The notes: generated by a model not told the origin, from the letters alone. Counted from the first letter of the stretch, positions 15,776 through 26,100 are shown. The stretch: DNA of 42,975 nucleotides from RGIG7450 sp045648785 (GCA_045648785.1 JAZROP010000031.1:1-42975); one strand, 5' to 3'. Numbers and translations: made by a program.

Positions 15776-16315
15776 ATGTACATTGGCAGAAAGATTAAAC
15801 GACTCCGTCAGGAAAAAAATCTCACTCAGGACGAGCTTGCCCTGCGATGCGAGTTATCCAAAGGGTTTATCTCTCAGCTTGAAAGGGATTTAACCTCCCC
15901 CAATCTGTCAACTCTTGCAGATATTCTTGAAACCCTGGGCATAACATTAAGCGAATTTTTCAGTGAAGATAAAGATGAGAAAATTGTTTTCAGTGAAAAC
16001 GATTATTTTGAAGCCGAAAATGAAGAAATGGGATACTCTGTAGAATGGATAATTCCCAATGCACAGAAAAATGAAATGGAGCCTATTTTACTCACGCTTC
16101 ATCCGGGTGGCGCATATAAAGAGGAAACTGCCCATAGCGGAGAGGAATTCGGCTATGTACTCTATGGCAGTATTATTCTTCACCTGGGCAATAAGAAGTA
16201 TCGTGCAAAAAAAGGTGAATGTTTCTGCTATAAACCCAACAACAACCATTACATTTCAAACAACGGAAAAACAGACGCAAAAATACTTTGGGTATCTTCA
16301 CCCCCGTCGTTTTAA
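15776..16315 (+). CDS. XRE-family transcriptional regulator with C-terminal cupin domain
   Basis: A 179-residue protein. Residues 4-62 are a lambda-repressor-like helix-turn-helix (IKRLRQEKNLTQDELALRCE, then SKGFISQLERDLTSPNLSTL). Residues about 105-172 are a cupin barrel (LHPGGAYKEETAHSGEEFGY, then KKGECFCYKP). Regulators of this build sense small molecules such as polyamines or amino acids through the cupin. ATG 15776 has GGAAGGTG upstream; a longer in-frame start at 15695 lies before the promoter. Its stop abuts the ribosome binding site of the MATE gene, so it likely controls its own operon and the pump. The ligand is unknown. Confidence 0.88.
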   Translation: MYIGRKIKRLRQEKNLTQDELALRCELSKGFISQLERDLTSPNLSTLADILETLGITLSEFFSEDKDEKIVFSENDYFEAENEEMGYSVEWIIPNAQKNEMEPILLTLHPGGAYKEETAHSGEEFGYVLYGSIILHLGNKKYRAKKGECFCYKPNNNHYISNNGKTDAKILWVSSPPSF

Positions 16316-16325
16316 GGAGAAATAT

Positions 16326-17705
16326 ATGACACAGGTCAGGGAAATATTTTTTCCGGGCAAAGCTTTTGCAAAACACACAGTAGCCCTTGCATTGCCCGTT
16401 TTTTTACAAAACTTAATAACATTTGTTCTGGGTATGATGGATGTTATTTTGCTGCAGGGTAAAGGTGATGTAGCAGTAGCCTCGGTAAGTATTGCAAACC
16501 AGGCATACTTTTGTATAAACCTTTTAATTTTTGGTATTTCAAGCGGCAGCTCTGTGTTAATATCACAGTTTCGTGGCGGCAAGGATTTATCTTCCATGCG
16601 AAAAGTTGTTATTATTGCACTTGCAACCGCTGCCTGCCTGCTTATTCCGCTGGTTACTTTCTTTACGCTCTGCCCAGCAACAGCTCTTAAAATCATGACA
16701 TCAGAACAAGAGCTTATAAATGCCGGAACTGCTTATGTCCGAATTGTATCTCCATCCTTTTTATGTAGTGGGATTTCATATATTTTCGCATCACTTCTAA
16801 GGTGTAACGACAAAGCAAAGCTTCCGCTGTTTGCCAGCATTACCGCAATAACACTCAATACTACTTTAAACTATATTCTCATTTACGGAAAACTTGGTCT
16901 TCCCTCAATGGGAATAGAAGGTGCCGCAATTGCAACTGTTATATCCCGGATTGTTGAAATGCTCATAATTCTTTTCTTTGTTTATTTTGGAAAGGATTCT
17001 GCCTTAAAAGTAGCTGGAAAAGACTTCACAGGGCTTTCGAGTGCTCATGTAAAAAATTTCTTTGTTATATCCATGCCAATTATACTGAACGAATTTGCCT
17101 GGGGCCTGTGTAACACAGCATATTCTGCCATTTACGGCAGAATGGGAACAGAAACTGTTGCCGCAATGAGCGTTGCCAATGTTATCTATCAGGCTTTTGC
17201 AACTTTACCCAACAGTATAGGATATACAACTGCAATTATCCTCGGACATCTTCTTGGAGCAGAAAAATTTGAAGAAGCAAAAAACCGTTCTCATACATTA
17301 TCTGTCTATTCCATATTGCTGGGCATACTGATGGGCTTTGTTATGGTAATCTGTGCGCCCTTTTTCACCGGAACAATGTTTGGTGCATTAAGTACCGGCG
17401 TTACTTCAATGGCAATACAATTTATAGTGGTTTTCGCCTGTTACCTGCCAATCCAGACCTATCTTTTTACAATGATAGCTGGTATACTCCGCAGCGGTGG
17501 AGACACGGCTTTCGGTGCACTTTTAGATTTGCTCCCGATGCTTTTAATCGGTGTTCCGGCAGGTATAATTTTTGGTATAATTTTAAAACTCAATCCCGTA
17601 CTTGTCGTTGCACTTATGTACACAGATGGCATTGTAAAAGGAATAGTGGGATTTTTCCGTGTACGAACTTATAAATGGGTTAGAAGAATTGAATCTGCAA
17701 AATAG
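16326..17705 (+). CDS. MATE family multidrug/solute efflux transporter
   Basis: A 459-residue membrane protein with about twelve hydrophobic segments in two MatE halves. LALPVFLQNLITFVLGMMDV near residue 25 is the typical first-helix text, and the central IEGAAIATVISRIVEM and the second-half TLPNSIGYTTAIILGHLLGA are family signatures. It exports organic cations or other compounds in exchange for Na+ or H+. The start at ATG 16326 follows TAAGGAG, which overlaps the stop of the regulator gene. The longer frame from 16059 is only read-through within that gene. Confidence 0.92.
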   Translation: MTQVREIFFPGKAFAKHTVALALPVFLQNLITFVLGMMDVILLQGKGDVAVASVSIANQAYFCINLLIFGISSGSSVLISQFRGGKDLSSMRKVVIIALATAACLLIPLVTFFTLCPATALKIMTSEQELINAGTAYVRIVSPSFLCSGISYIFASLLRCNDKAKLPLFASITAITLNTTLNYILIYGKLGLPSMGIEGAAIATVISRIVEMLIILFFVYFGKDSALKVAGKDFTGLSSAHVKNFFVISMPIILNEFAWGLCNTAYSAIYGRMGTETVAAMSVANVIYQAFATLPNSIGYTTAIILGHLLGAEKFEEAKNRSHTLSVYSILLGILMGFVMVICAPFFTGTMFGALSTGVTSMAIQFIVVFACYLPIQTYLFTMIAGILRSGGDTAFGALLDLLPMLLIGVPAGIIFGIILKLNPVLVVALMYTDGIVKGIVGFFRVRTYKWVRRIESAK

Positions 17706-17713
17706 GTAAATAC

Positions 17714-17845
17714 CGTGATAAATCACGATATTCGATTAAAAAGCGCGTGCGAGCATTTTCGCTTAAAGAGCGAAAATGCATGTGCGCAAAATTTCCATTA
17801 TACGCCTTATCTGCCCAAGATAAGGCCGTATAGAATTTTCCATTA
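17714..17845. repeat. Cluster of three hairpins upstream of smc (REP/MITE-like or structured leader)
   Basis: Three inverted repeats follow one another in the 173-base gap between the MATE gene and smc: CGTGA/TCACG at 17714-17727, an 11-bp apical stem GCATTTTCGCT/AGCGAAAATGC extended by GCGC ends at 17743-17787, and TATACGCCTTATCT paired with AGATAAGGCCGTATA at 17799-17832. The last is flanked by a 9-base direct repeat TTTCCATTA (17792-17800 and 17837-17845). None is followed by a T run. It could be a mobile palindromic element or a leader RNA. Confidence 0.6.
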
Positions 17846-17878
17846 CATTTTGTGGGCAGAAAGGCTATGGAAATTAAT

Positions 17879-20800
17879 ATGTATTTTAAAAGCATAACTC
17901 TTCAGGGCTTCAAATCCTTTGCTGACAAAACCGTCTTAGACTTTAAGGGTGGCGTTACCGCCATTGTTGGACCTAATGGTAGTGGTAAAAGTAACATTTC
18001 CGACGCTATCCGCTGGGTAATGGGTGAAATGAGTGCAAAATCTCTCCGCGGCTCCAAAATGGAGGATGTTATCTTCTGCGGAAGTGAAAAGCGCAAACCT
18101 CTTGGATTTGCCGAGGTTACCATTACAATGGACAACTCTGACAAGTCTTTAAAGCTTGATTTTGACGAAGTCAGCGTTACAAGGCGTGTTTACCGTAGCG
18201 GCGAAAGTGAATATTACATAAACAAAGCTGCCTGTCGCCTTAAAGATATCCATGAACTTTTCATGGATACAGGTCTAGGCAGAGATGGCTATTCAATTAT
18301 CGGTCAGGGTAAAATTGACGCCATACTCAGCGCTAAATCGGAAGAACGCCGCCATGTATTTGATGAAGCAGCTGGAATATCCAAATTCCGTTATCGTAAA
18401 ATTGAAGCTGAGCGCAAGCTTGAAACTACAAATGACAACCTTCTCCGCGCAAACGATATTATTGCCGAACTTGAATCTCAGCTTGAGCCATTAAAACAAC
18501 AGGCAGAAAAAGCAAAAGAATATCTTGAACTTCGCGAAGTATTAAAGAAAAGCGAAATCAATCTATGGCTTACAGACATGGATCGCAATAAAGATTTGCT
18601 TGACCATGCAAAAAAAGACCATAAAATTGTTTTCGACAATATCGCCTCTATGGAACAAAGTATTAAATCCACCGAGGAAAAAATTGCCTCACTTAAAGAA
18701 GCCGGCCGCTCAAACGACTCGGCTATTGACTCTCTCCGCGCGGAAATTTATAAAAAACGCGAGGAAATTACAAAATCTGAAAGTGAAGCTGAAATTATTA
18801 AATCAACTATAGAGCACTCATCAAATGATGTTCTCAGAATTACCGGTGAAATTGACGCCTTAAAAAAACAAATTTCATCCCTTACAGCATCACTTGATGA
18901 AAAAACCACTCTTAGGTCAACCCTTTCCGAAAAGTCAATTGCTGCAAAATCCAAGGTGTCAGACTGCAGAAACAGACTTGATGAAATTTCAAATAGCATA
19001 AAAGCTGCACGCGACGGGGTTTTAACTGCAGATGCTGACTCCGAGTCCATCAGCGAAAAGCTCTTTAAGCTTAACGCTGAGTCCGCGGCAAATAAACAGC
19101 TTATAATCTCCGAATCTGCCCGCATTTGCACTCTCGAAAAAGAGATTGACGATTCGGAAAAAATTTGTGGCGAGAAAAAGAATGTAGCAGAACAGCTCCG
19201 CGAAAAAACCGTGCGCCTTTCCGAGCGTTGCGGCTCTTTGCAGAAAACCCTTGAGAGTGCAAAAACGGATGCCGAAAAAGCTACCTCCCGTTTTGAAAGC
19301 TTTAAAGAAGAGCTTACAAAAAATAAAGCCACTCTAGAAAACCTTGAAAATCGCAGAAAAATTCTAACCGACCTTGAAAATAACTTTGACGGTTTTGCTG
19401 GAAGTGTTAAATCAGTTATGAAAGCTCACCAATCGGGTGACCTTAAAAAATGTGATATTTTCGGGCCCGTTTCCTCTCTGATTAATACTGACAGCAAGTA
19501 TGTCCATGCCATAGAAGCCGCTCTCGGTGGTGCAAACAATCACATTGTAACCTCCACAGAGGAGGATGCAAAATCTGCCATTGCATACCTAAAAAAATCA
19601 GGCAGCGGCAGAGCGACATTTTTGCCCATGACTGCTGTAAAACCAAAGACTTTTGAATACAAAGGTGTATCAAAACTTCCCGGTTATATAGGACTTGCAT
19701 CGGACCTGGCTGAATATGACAGTAAATTTTCCGATGTAATGGACTACCTGCTTGGAAGAGTTGTTGTTGCAGAAAATATTGATGCGGCGGTTGAAATTGC
19801 TAAAAAGAACGCATATTCCTTTAAAATTGTTACACTTCAAGGTGACACGGTTAATGCGGGCGGCAGCATTTCGGGCGGTAGCGTTACAAAGGCAGGCAGT
19901 CTGTCCAGACGCGACGAAATCGAAAATCTTTCAAACAAAATTTCCATCCTTGAAAATGATATTTCCGAGAAAGAATCAAAGTTCGAAGAATATAGCAATA
20001 AGACAGAAAAAGCCCTTGCGGCTCAGGAAAGTGCATCCCGCCTTTTATGGGATACCCGCCGTGAAATGGCAGAACATTCTGCTGCAGTTAAACACTCGGA
20101 TGAGGCTATTGCAGAAGCTTTGAAAATTCTAAGCGACTTAAAATCCGAGCTTAATATGGTAAAAAAATCAAAAGCAGATGCAGAAAACTTTGAAAAGACA
20201 GCATCCGAATCTTCCGACGCCTTAAATAAACAGCTTGAACTTTTTTCTCAGCAGCGCAGTGGTGCAGAATCAGAAATTTCCGAACTTCAGGAGGAATTTA
20301 CAGGTCTCACAGAAACATTAAATGAGCTTACAGCTCAATCCGTTTCTGCAGAAAAAGACCTTGAAATGTGTGCTGCTACCATTCAGAGCATAAATTCTGA
20401 GATATCCTCTGCGACCGAGCTTATAGCAGAGAAAAATGCCTCTATAGAAGGTTTCAGTAAAAACTCCGGACTACTTTTTCAAAAAGCAGAGTCCCTTAAA
20501 GCACACGCCGAAACGCTCCGTGTAGAAATATCAGTTGACGAGAAAACACTTATGGAATTAAGCGGCAAAAAGTCTGAAAATAATAATGCAATTGACGACG
20601 CTGAGGCACTTTTAAAATCTCATAACGAAAATGCATTTAAACTTCAGAGTGAAGAAAGCCGCCTGATGTCACGGGTAACAAAGCTTGAATCTGAAAGTGA
20701 AAATATACTCACCCGGCTTTGGGAAGGATACGAGCTTACATATTCAACTGCACTTCCCTATCGTGACCAAAACATAGACTATAATACATTACAAAAAGAG

Positions 20801-21430
20801 GTTTCTACTCTTAAAAATAAAATGCGCGCCATGGGAAATATTAATATCGGAGCTATCGAGGATTATAAATCCACAAAAGAACGCTACGATTTTCTGACAA
20901 CCCAGCGCGAGGATATTTTAAAGGCAAAAGAACAGCTTGAGCAGCTTATTGAAGAAATGGTCAAGGTTATGACCGAAATGTTTAAGCAGAATTTCGAAAA
21001 GTTAAGCAATGTCTTTTCAGAAACCTTTCGCGAACTTTTTGGTGGCGGTAAAGCATCTCTTTCCCTTTCCACACCGGACGATATTTTGGAAAGCGGTGTG
21101 GAAATCAGTGTTCAGCCACCGGGCAAAAACCTGCAGAGTATAACACTTCTGTCAGGCGGAGAAAAAGCATTTACTGCAATTGCGCTTATATTCTCAATTC
21201 TGAAAATATCGCCCACACATTTCTGCATATTTGATGAAATTGAAGCAGCGCTTGACGATGTAAATGTATTCAGATTTGCGGAATTTTTGCGCAAACTGTG
21301 CAAAAAAACACAGTTTATTGTTATTACTCATCGTAAAGGTACAATGGAATCTGCAGATACTCTCTATGGTGTAACAATGCAGGAAAAAGGTATAACACGC
21401 CTGCTCTCGCTTGAGCTTGATAAAATATAA
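17879..21430 (+). CDS. smc: Chromosome segregation protein SMC (structural maintenance of chromosomes)
   Basis: A 1183-residue condensin ATPase that, with ScpA and ScpB, organises and separates sister chromosomes. The N-terminal head has LQGFKSFADKT and Walker A GPNGSGKSN at 31-39. Long coiled coils (about 170-500 and 670-1010) flank a hinge domain (about 520-660) ending in GGSISGGS. The C-terminal head has the ABC signature LLSGGEKAFTAIAL near 1090 and Walker B FCIFDEIEAALDD near 1115. The length is normal. The start is uncertain: ATG 17867 and a longer frame from 17852 are possible, but homologues begin at MYxKSI. ftsY follows 15 bases later. Confidence 0.96.
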   Translation: MYFKSITLQGFKSFADKTVLDFKGGVTAIVGPNGSGKSNISDAIRWVMGEMSAKSLRGSKMEDVIFCGSEKRKPLGFAEVTITMDNSDKSLKLDFDEVSVTRRVYRSGESEYYINKAACRLKDIHELFMDTGLGRDGYSIIGQGKIDAILSAKSEERRHVFDEAAGISKFRYRKIEAERKLETTNDNLLRANDIIAELESQLEPLKQQAEKAKEYLELREVLKKSEINLWLTDMDRNKDLLDHAKKDHKIVFDNIASMEQSIKSTEEKIASLKEAGRSNDSAIDSLRAEIYKKREEITKSESEAEIIKSTIEHSSNDVLRITGEIDALKKQISSLTASLDEKTTLRSTLSEKSIAAKSKVSDCRNRLDEISNSIKAARDGVLTADADSESISEKLFKLNAESAANKQLIISESARICTLEKEIDDSEKICGEKKNVAEQLREKTVRLSERCGSLQKTLESAKTDAEKATSRFESFKEELTKNKATLENLENRRKILTDLENNFDGFAGSVKSVMKAHQSGDLKKCDIFGPVSSLINTDSKYVHAIEAALGGANNHIVTSTEEDAKSAIAYLKKSGSGRATFLPMTAVKPKTFEYKGVSKLPGYIGLASDLAEYDSKFSDVMDYLLGRVVVAENIDAAVEIAKKNAYSFKIVTLQGDTVNAGGSISGGSVTKAGSLSRRDEIENLSNKISILENDISEKESKFEEYSNKTEKALAAQESASRLLWDTRREMAEHSAAVKHSDEAIAEALKILSDLKSELNMVKKSKADAENFEKTASESSDALNKQLELFSQQRSGAESEISELQEEFTGLTETLNELTAQSVSAEKDLEMCAATIQSINSEISSATELIAEKNASIEGFSKNSGLLFQKAESLKAHAETLRVEISVDEKTLMELSGKKSENNNAIDDAEALLKSHNENAFKLQSEESRLMSRVTKLESESENILTRLWEGYELTYSTALPYRDQNIDYNTLQKEVSTLKNKMRAMGNINIGAIEDYKSTKERYDFLTTQREDILKAKEQLEQLIEEMVKVMTEMFKQNFEKLSNVFSETFRELFGGGKASLSLSTPDDILESGVEISVQPPGKNLQSITLLSGGEKAFTAIALIFSILKISPTHFCIFDEIEAALDDVNVFRFAEFLRKLCKKTQFIVITHRKGTMESADTLYGVTMQEKGITRLLSLELDKI

Positions 21431-21445
21431 AACGAGGTATCATTT

Positions 21446-22348
21446 ATGGCATTTTTTGACAAATTAAAACAAAGTCTTACAAAGACAAAGAATTCTTTCA
21501 GTGAAAAGATTGACAGTGTGCTCAGCACCTTTCACAAGGTTGACGAAGACCTTATGGAAGAACTGGAAGAAGCCCTTATAACCGCCGATGTGGGCGCCAT
21601 AACCTCTATGGAAATTATTGACCGCCTACGCGATAAAGTTAAAGATGATAGAATAAGCGAGGTTTCAGAGGTTAAAATGGCGTTAGCGGAAATTATTTCC
21701 AATATGATGTGCAAACCCGAGGCGGAAGAAATTTCTGCAAAAGAACTTATTCTTGTTATTGGCGTAAACGGCGCAGGCAAAACAACCTCAGCAGCCAAGC
21801 TTGCCTACAGATACAAAAAGGAAGGCAAATCTGTTCTCCTCGCCGCTGCCGATACTTTCCGTGCTGCAGCTATTGACCAGCTTCAGGTGTGGGCAGACAG
21901 ATGCGGAGTTGACCTTATAAAACAGGGCGAAGGCTCTGACCCGGCTGCCGTTGTTTTTGACGCTCTTTCTGCTGCTAAAAGCCGTAATACCGATGTACTG
22001 ATTGTTGACACTGCAGGAAGATTGCATAACAAAAAAAATCTTATGGAAGAGCTTCGCAAAATTCTGCGAATTGCAACAGAAAAATTTCCCGAAGCAAAGA
22101 AAGAAGTTCTTCTTGTTCTTGATGCAGGTGCAGGACAAAATGCGCTGTCGCAGGCAAAGCTTTTCGGAGAGCTTGACGAAATTACCGGTATTATCCTTAC
22201 AAAGCTTGACGGAACTGCTAAGGGCGGCGTAATAATAGGAATCAGCTCGGAGCAGCATATTCCAGTTAAATATATCGGACTAGGTGAAGACATTGATTCT
22301 CTTGAAAAATTCCGTCCGGATGATTTTGCCAGAGCGCTTTTCGAATAG
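21446..22348 (+). CDS. ftsY: Signal recognition particle receptor FtsY
   Basis: A 300-residue SRP GTPase that docks ribosome-SRP complexes at the membrane. The N domain is residues about 1-95. The G domain carries G1 GVNGAGKTT (106-114), DTFRAAA with QLQVWADR near 140, G3 DTAGR from residue 188, and G4 TKLD near 252. The C-terminus EDIDSLEKFRPDDFARALF is the FtsY/Ffh closing motif, and the absence of an M domain distinguishes it from Ffh. The short acidic region before N fits Gram-positive FtsY. It follows smc, as in Bacillus. Confidence 0.96.
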   Translation: MAFFDKLKQSLTKTKNSFSEKIDSVLSTFHKVDEDLMEELEEALITADVGAITSMEIIDRLRDKVKDDRISEVSEVKMALAEIISNMMCKPEAEEISAKELILVIGVNGAGKTTSAAKLAYRYKKEGKSVLLAAADTFRAAAIDQLQVWADRCGVDLIKQGEGSDPAAVVFDALSAAKSRNTDVLIVDTAGRLHNKKNLMEELRKILRIATEKFPEAKKEVLLVLDAGAGQNALSQAKLFGELDEITGIILTKLDGTAKGGVIIGISSEQHIPVKYIGLGEDIDSLEKFRPDDFARALFE

Positions 22349-22360
22349 GTGGTAGATAAT

Positions 22361-25102
22361 ATGACAAAAGAAAAAAATAAAGATTGTATTGGTTCAGTAA
22401 AAATTAAACACAAATGGCTGTGGTTTTCCCTGCTCGCACTTTTTATTCTTGGTACAGCAGCCATTGTATTGACAGGCATTTATGCAAATGCCTTAAACAT
22501 AACAGAAATAGGCGAAAAATATCTTTCTGTATATGTAAAAGATATTAAGCTTGGCATTTTATGCTATGCCATTGCTTTTATCTTCAGTATGTTGCTTTTC
22601 TCTGCAACAAGCATAGTATTAAAACGCAATCTCCTAAAATGGGAAGAAACCGCAGTTTTTTTAAAATCTAAAACTGTCTTTTTCTTATTAAACGCAATCT
22701 TCTCATTTATAGTAACTTATTCCCTTCCCTACAATCTTCCCCGCTCAATAATGATGGCAACCAATCCCACATGGTTTATCCACGCAGACCCTGTTTTCGG
22801 CAAAAATATCGGATACTATGTATTTCAGCGTCCTTTTTTTGTTGACCTTACAAACTGGATACTCCTTCTGCTTGCCGGACTTTTGATTTATGCTATTACA
22901 ATTTATTTCATATACTACGCAAGAAATGGTGCCGGTGGTATTAAGGTTTTTGCAAAACAGCCGCAGATTATCGGACATTTAGCATCAATTATTTTGACCG
23001 GCTACATTGTCAGCGGATTTTCAAGCACTTTTTCAGCAGAATATCTCATGCTCGACAATACACTTACAGAATTCCACGGCGGTTTTACGGATATAATGAT
23101 TTGGACTAACTTTTACAAATTCCTTCCGTTTTTACTTGCAGTTGTGGTAATCACATCAATAATCTTTATAATTAAAAAACGCTCAAAATATATGCTGTAT
23201 TCTATGCTTGTTTACCCTGCCGTATGGGTGCTTGTTGCAATATATGCTCTGGGCGTGCAAACATTTTATGTTAACCCCAACAAGGCAACCATAGAGCGTC
23301 CATATACCAAGTATCGTATTGAAAGTACAAACTGTGCTTACGGACTTAACAATGTAAATGAAATTACATATCCTTTGACAGGTAAAATTACTGCTGAAAC
23401 CATAAATAAAAATCTGTCTCTGCTTGAAAATGCCATTGTTACTGATAATCAGACAGCGCTTAATATGCTCAATTCTTTACCCGACAACAGACAGTTTTAT
23501 CTTTTTAAAAATGCTGATCTGATTCCCGGTAATTCAAAAGGCATCCTTGGTGCAAACTATACATCCGCCCGCGAAATTTTTATTCCAGGCGACAATCAGA
23601 CATTAAACGAATATAACAATCGTAAAATGCGTTATACTCATGGTTACGGTATAGGGATTGTTCCTGTACAAGATGCACCAACCTCTATGTCTGGAAGTAC
23701 ATCTCAACCAAGAATTTATTTTGGAGAATCTGGAAAGGATTTCAAAGAGGATTATATCATTACCGGCACCGCCATAGGTGAATATGACAGCGAAAGCGAA
23801 ACTGGTGAATCCACTTATAAATACGATGGCCCTGCAGGCATAAAGCTTAATTTATTCAACCGCATTATCTACTCTTTCAGATATCAGGACCCATCCATAC
23901 TTTTCTCTGGCAATATAACTAAAGATTCAAAAATTCTCTTTAATCGTAATGTAACTGAGCGTGCACGCATTGCCCTGCCTTTCCTAACTTTTGACGATAA
24001 TCCCTACCTGGTTGAGGCATCGGACGGCAGCCTTAAATGGATTTTGGATGGCTATACCTCCACCAACAGTTTTCCCTATGCCGTCAAACTCTTTGACATT
24101 GATGAGGATTTTGGCACAAATTACATCAGAAACTCGGTTAAAGTTACTGTAGATGCTTATACCGGCGAGGTTAAGGCGTATATAATCGATTGGGACGATC
24201 CAATTATCAGAACACTCAGCAGTATCTATCCGGAAGTGTTCTTAACGGGTTCTCTTCCCGAAGAGATTGCTTCACATCTTAAATATCCTAAGAAACTGTT
24301 TGAAATGCAATCAAACATTTACAAAACCTATCACGACACCAACCCTGCAACTTTCTACACCCGTGATAATGCCTGGGAATATGCCATGAGTAAATCAGGT
24401 GAATCTTCCGCAGTAAAAAGTCTGACCCCGTATTATCAGATTATAAACTCCATAGATGGCAGGCGTGAACTTGCCCTCGTTTCTGCCTTTACCCCGGCGG
24501 GCAACTCCGAGCATCTCACTGCACTTTTCACTGCCTCATCGGATATTAACAACTACGGAGAACTTACACTTTATACTTTTTCAAAAAACACCCATGTTTT
24601 TGGAACAATGCAGACAGAAAACAGAATTGAAGCAGACCCCGTAATCACAGAGGAGATAAAAAAACTTTCAACTGAAGGAACGGTTGTTTTCGGACCACTT
24701 ACAACTCTCCCTGTTATGGATACAATCTGTTATATTAAACCTGTTTATGTAAATTCCGGTTCACTTCAGTTGAAAAGAGTAATTGTCGGTTGTGGCGAAA
24801 GTGTTGCGATAGATGCAAATCTTGTATCAGCATTTAAAAAGCTGTCCTTGATGAACCCCAAATCAGATTATTCAGTTGAACTAAATAATCAGCCTGCTCA
24901 GCAACAGGATGACTTTACTCCGGCTGAATATAACGCACTTGTAATTTCTGCTCTTGAAAAGTACAGCGAAGCAAAGCAGTTTTCATCAGAGGGCGACTGG
25001 GTAAACTACGGCAGAGCCATGGACGAATTTGAATCAATCCTTGACGAAATCCGTTATGATATAAAATATCCCGAGGAAACGCCGAACAATAAGGAAGAAT
25101 AA
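22361..25102 (+). CDS. UPF0182 family large membrane protein
   Basis: A 913-residue protein of the UPF0182 (COG1615) family. Seven hydrophobic segments occupy about residues 15-310, followed by a large extracytoplasmic domain of about 550 residues. Family marks include DPVFGKNIGYYVFQRPF, VNPNKATIERPYTKYRIEST and, later, YFGESGKDF. The function of the family is unknown. I place the start at ATG 22361, eight bases after AGGTGG; GTG at 22349 is in frame directly after the ftsY stop but has no ribosome binding site. The acidic, Gln-rich C-terminus is usual for the family. A bidirectional terminator follows. Confidence 0.9.
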   Translation: MTKEKNKDCIGSVKIKHKWLWFSLLALFILGTAAIVLTGIYANALNITEIGEKYLSVYVKDIKLGILCYAIAFIFSMLLFSATSIVLKRNLLKWEETAVFLKSKTVFFLLNAIFSFIVTYSLPYNLPRSIMMATNPTWFIHADPVFGKNIGYYVFQRPFFVDLTNWILLLLAGLLIYAITIYFIYYARNGAGGIKVFAKQPQIIGHLASIILTGYIVSGFSSTFSAEYLMLDNTLTEFHGGFTDIMIWTNFYKFLPFLLAVVVITSIIFIIKKRSKYMLYSMLVYPAVWVLVAIYALGVQTFYVNPNKATIERPYTKYRIESTNCAYGLNNVNEITYPLTGKITAETINKNLSLLENAIVTDNQTALNMLNSLPDNRQFYLFKNADLIPGNSKGILGANYTSAREIFIPGDNQTLNEYNNRKMRYTHGYGIGIVPVQDAPTSMSGSTSQPRIYFGESGKDFKEDYIITGTAIGEYDSESETGESTYKYDGPAGIKLNLFNRIIYSFRYQDPSILFSGNITKDSKILFNRNVTERARIALPFLTFDDNPYLVEASDGSLKWILDGYTSTNSFPYAVKLFDIDEDFGTNYIRNSVKVTVDAYTGEVKAYIIDWDDPIIRTLSSIYPEVFLTGSLPEEIASHLKYPKKLFEMQSNIYKTYHDTNPATFYTRDNAWEYAMSKSGESSAVKSLTPYYQIINSIDGRRELALVSAFTPAGNSEHLTALFTASSDINNYGELTLYTFSKNTHVFGTMQTENRIEADPVITEEIKKLSTEGTVVFGPLTTLPVMDTICYIKPVYVNSGSLQLKRVIVGCGESVAIDANLVSAFKKLSLMNPKSDYSVELNNQPAQQQDDFTPAEYNALVISALEKYSEAKQFSSEGDWVNYGRAMDEFESILDEIRYDIKYPEETPNNKEE

Positions 25103-25122
25103 CAACTCCATGTGTTCACAAT

Positions 25123-25162
25123 AAAAAAAGCAGAAATCTTTTTGGATTTCTGCTTCCTTTTT
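25123..25162. terminator. Bidirectional intrinsic terminator
   Basis: AAGCAGAAATC and GATTTCTGCTT form an 11-bp stem with a 6-base loop. A runs lie to the left and T runs to the right, so it can end both the UPF0182 transcript (plus) and the SGNH hydrolase transcript (minus), whose stops flank it. Confidence 0.88.
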
Positions 25163-25167
25163 TATAT

Positions 25168-26100
25168 TTACGATATTCTTATAAGCTCATCAATGAGTTG
25201 TTGCTTTTTGGGGAAGTTTTCTCTGTACATATCAATTCTGCTTCTCACAAAATTGTTTGCATCCTCGTCATTATATTTTTGATCCAGTGTTGCTTCAATT
25301 TCGTTTTCCGGAACATCTCTGAGCATACTCCACTCGACAAAAGCAAGTGCGCGGAGCTTCATTGTGATGTCGTAAATGGGTTGTGTGTGTTCAGAAAGAG
25401 GTTTTTCCGCCTCCTTAACCCATTCAGCCATTGTAGAATATACCGGCACATCAAACCCTTGTGCTCGCAGGAACAATTTTGCCATTACCTCCTGTCCCTC
25501 CATACTAGGATGGACTCTGTCCGAGTCAATAATGGTATTGTAAAGGTTTTCTTCCATCAGCGTTTCTATAACTTCAAAAAATTCAGTTTGGAAATCCACC
25601 ACATGTCCGCCATACTCAGTTGCAAGCTTTTTAACAATTTTGCTTGCTTTCTGCAAACCGATAATAACGCCCGGACAATAGGGATTTTCGGTAATCATAT
25701 TAACATTTGTTGGTGTTGGTGTACAGAAAATAAGGTTAACACCTTTTTCACTCAATGTATCTGCAATTGTTCTCAGTGAGTTCTCATAGTCAGCAAGAAC
25801 TCTTGCTCTTTCTTTCAAAATTTCTTCCGTCACATTTTCACAAACATAAAGCTCGTGAAGAATATCGTTCATACCAAACATAATTACAACATCGGTAGGA
25901 TTATATGGCAAAAGATCGGTAACCATTCGACTTACCGCAATAGTCGCGTTACCCCCGCTTCTGCCGGCATTAAATGTTTTCATGGTGCAGTCGGGATTAT
26001 TCTCCCTGTAATAGTCCAATATTCTGCAAACCCATTTTGCTCTGGCTGTGATACTATCCCCAAGAAATCCAACCACTGCGTCTTTTTTAAATTTGTACAT
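25168..26100 (-). CDS. SGNH/GDSL-family hydrolase, cytoplasmic
   Basis: A 310-residue hydrolase. Block I is GFLGDSITARAK with nucleophile Ser16, block II Gly is in AGRSGGNA (about residue 46), block III is FGMND with Asn78, and block V is DRVHPS with Asp194 and His197. There is no signal peptide, so it acts in the cytoplasm, probably as an esterase or deacetylase on a small or sugar-linked substrate; a lipase is less likely. The last 90 residues are a helical extension of unknown role. ATG 26100 has AGAGGTG six bases upstream, preferred over GTG 26109. Monocistronic, with its own promoter and terminator. Confidence 0.88.
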   Translation of the reverse strand: MYKFKKDAVVGFLGDSITARAKWVCRILDYYRENNPDCTMKTFNAGRSGGNATIAVSRMVTDLLPYNPTDVVIMFGMNDILHELYVCENVTEEILKERARVLADYENSLRTIADTLSEKGVNLIFCTPTPTNVNMITENPYCPGVIIGLQKASKIVKKLATEYGGHVVDFQTEFFEVIETLMEENLYNTIIDSDRVHPSMEGQEVMAKLFLRAQGFDVPVYSTMAEWVKEAEKPLSEHTQPIYDITMKLRALAFVEWSMLRDVPENEIEATLDQKYNDEDANNFVRSRIDMYRENFPKKQQLIDELIRIS

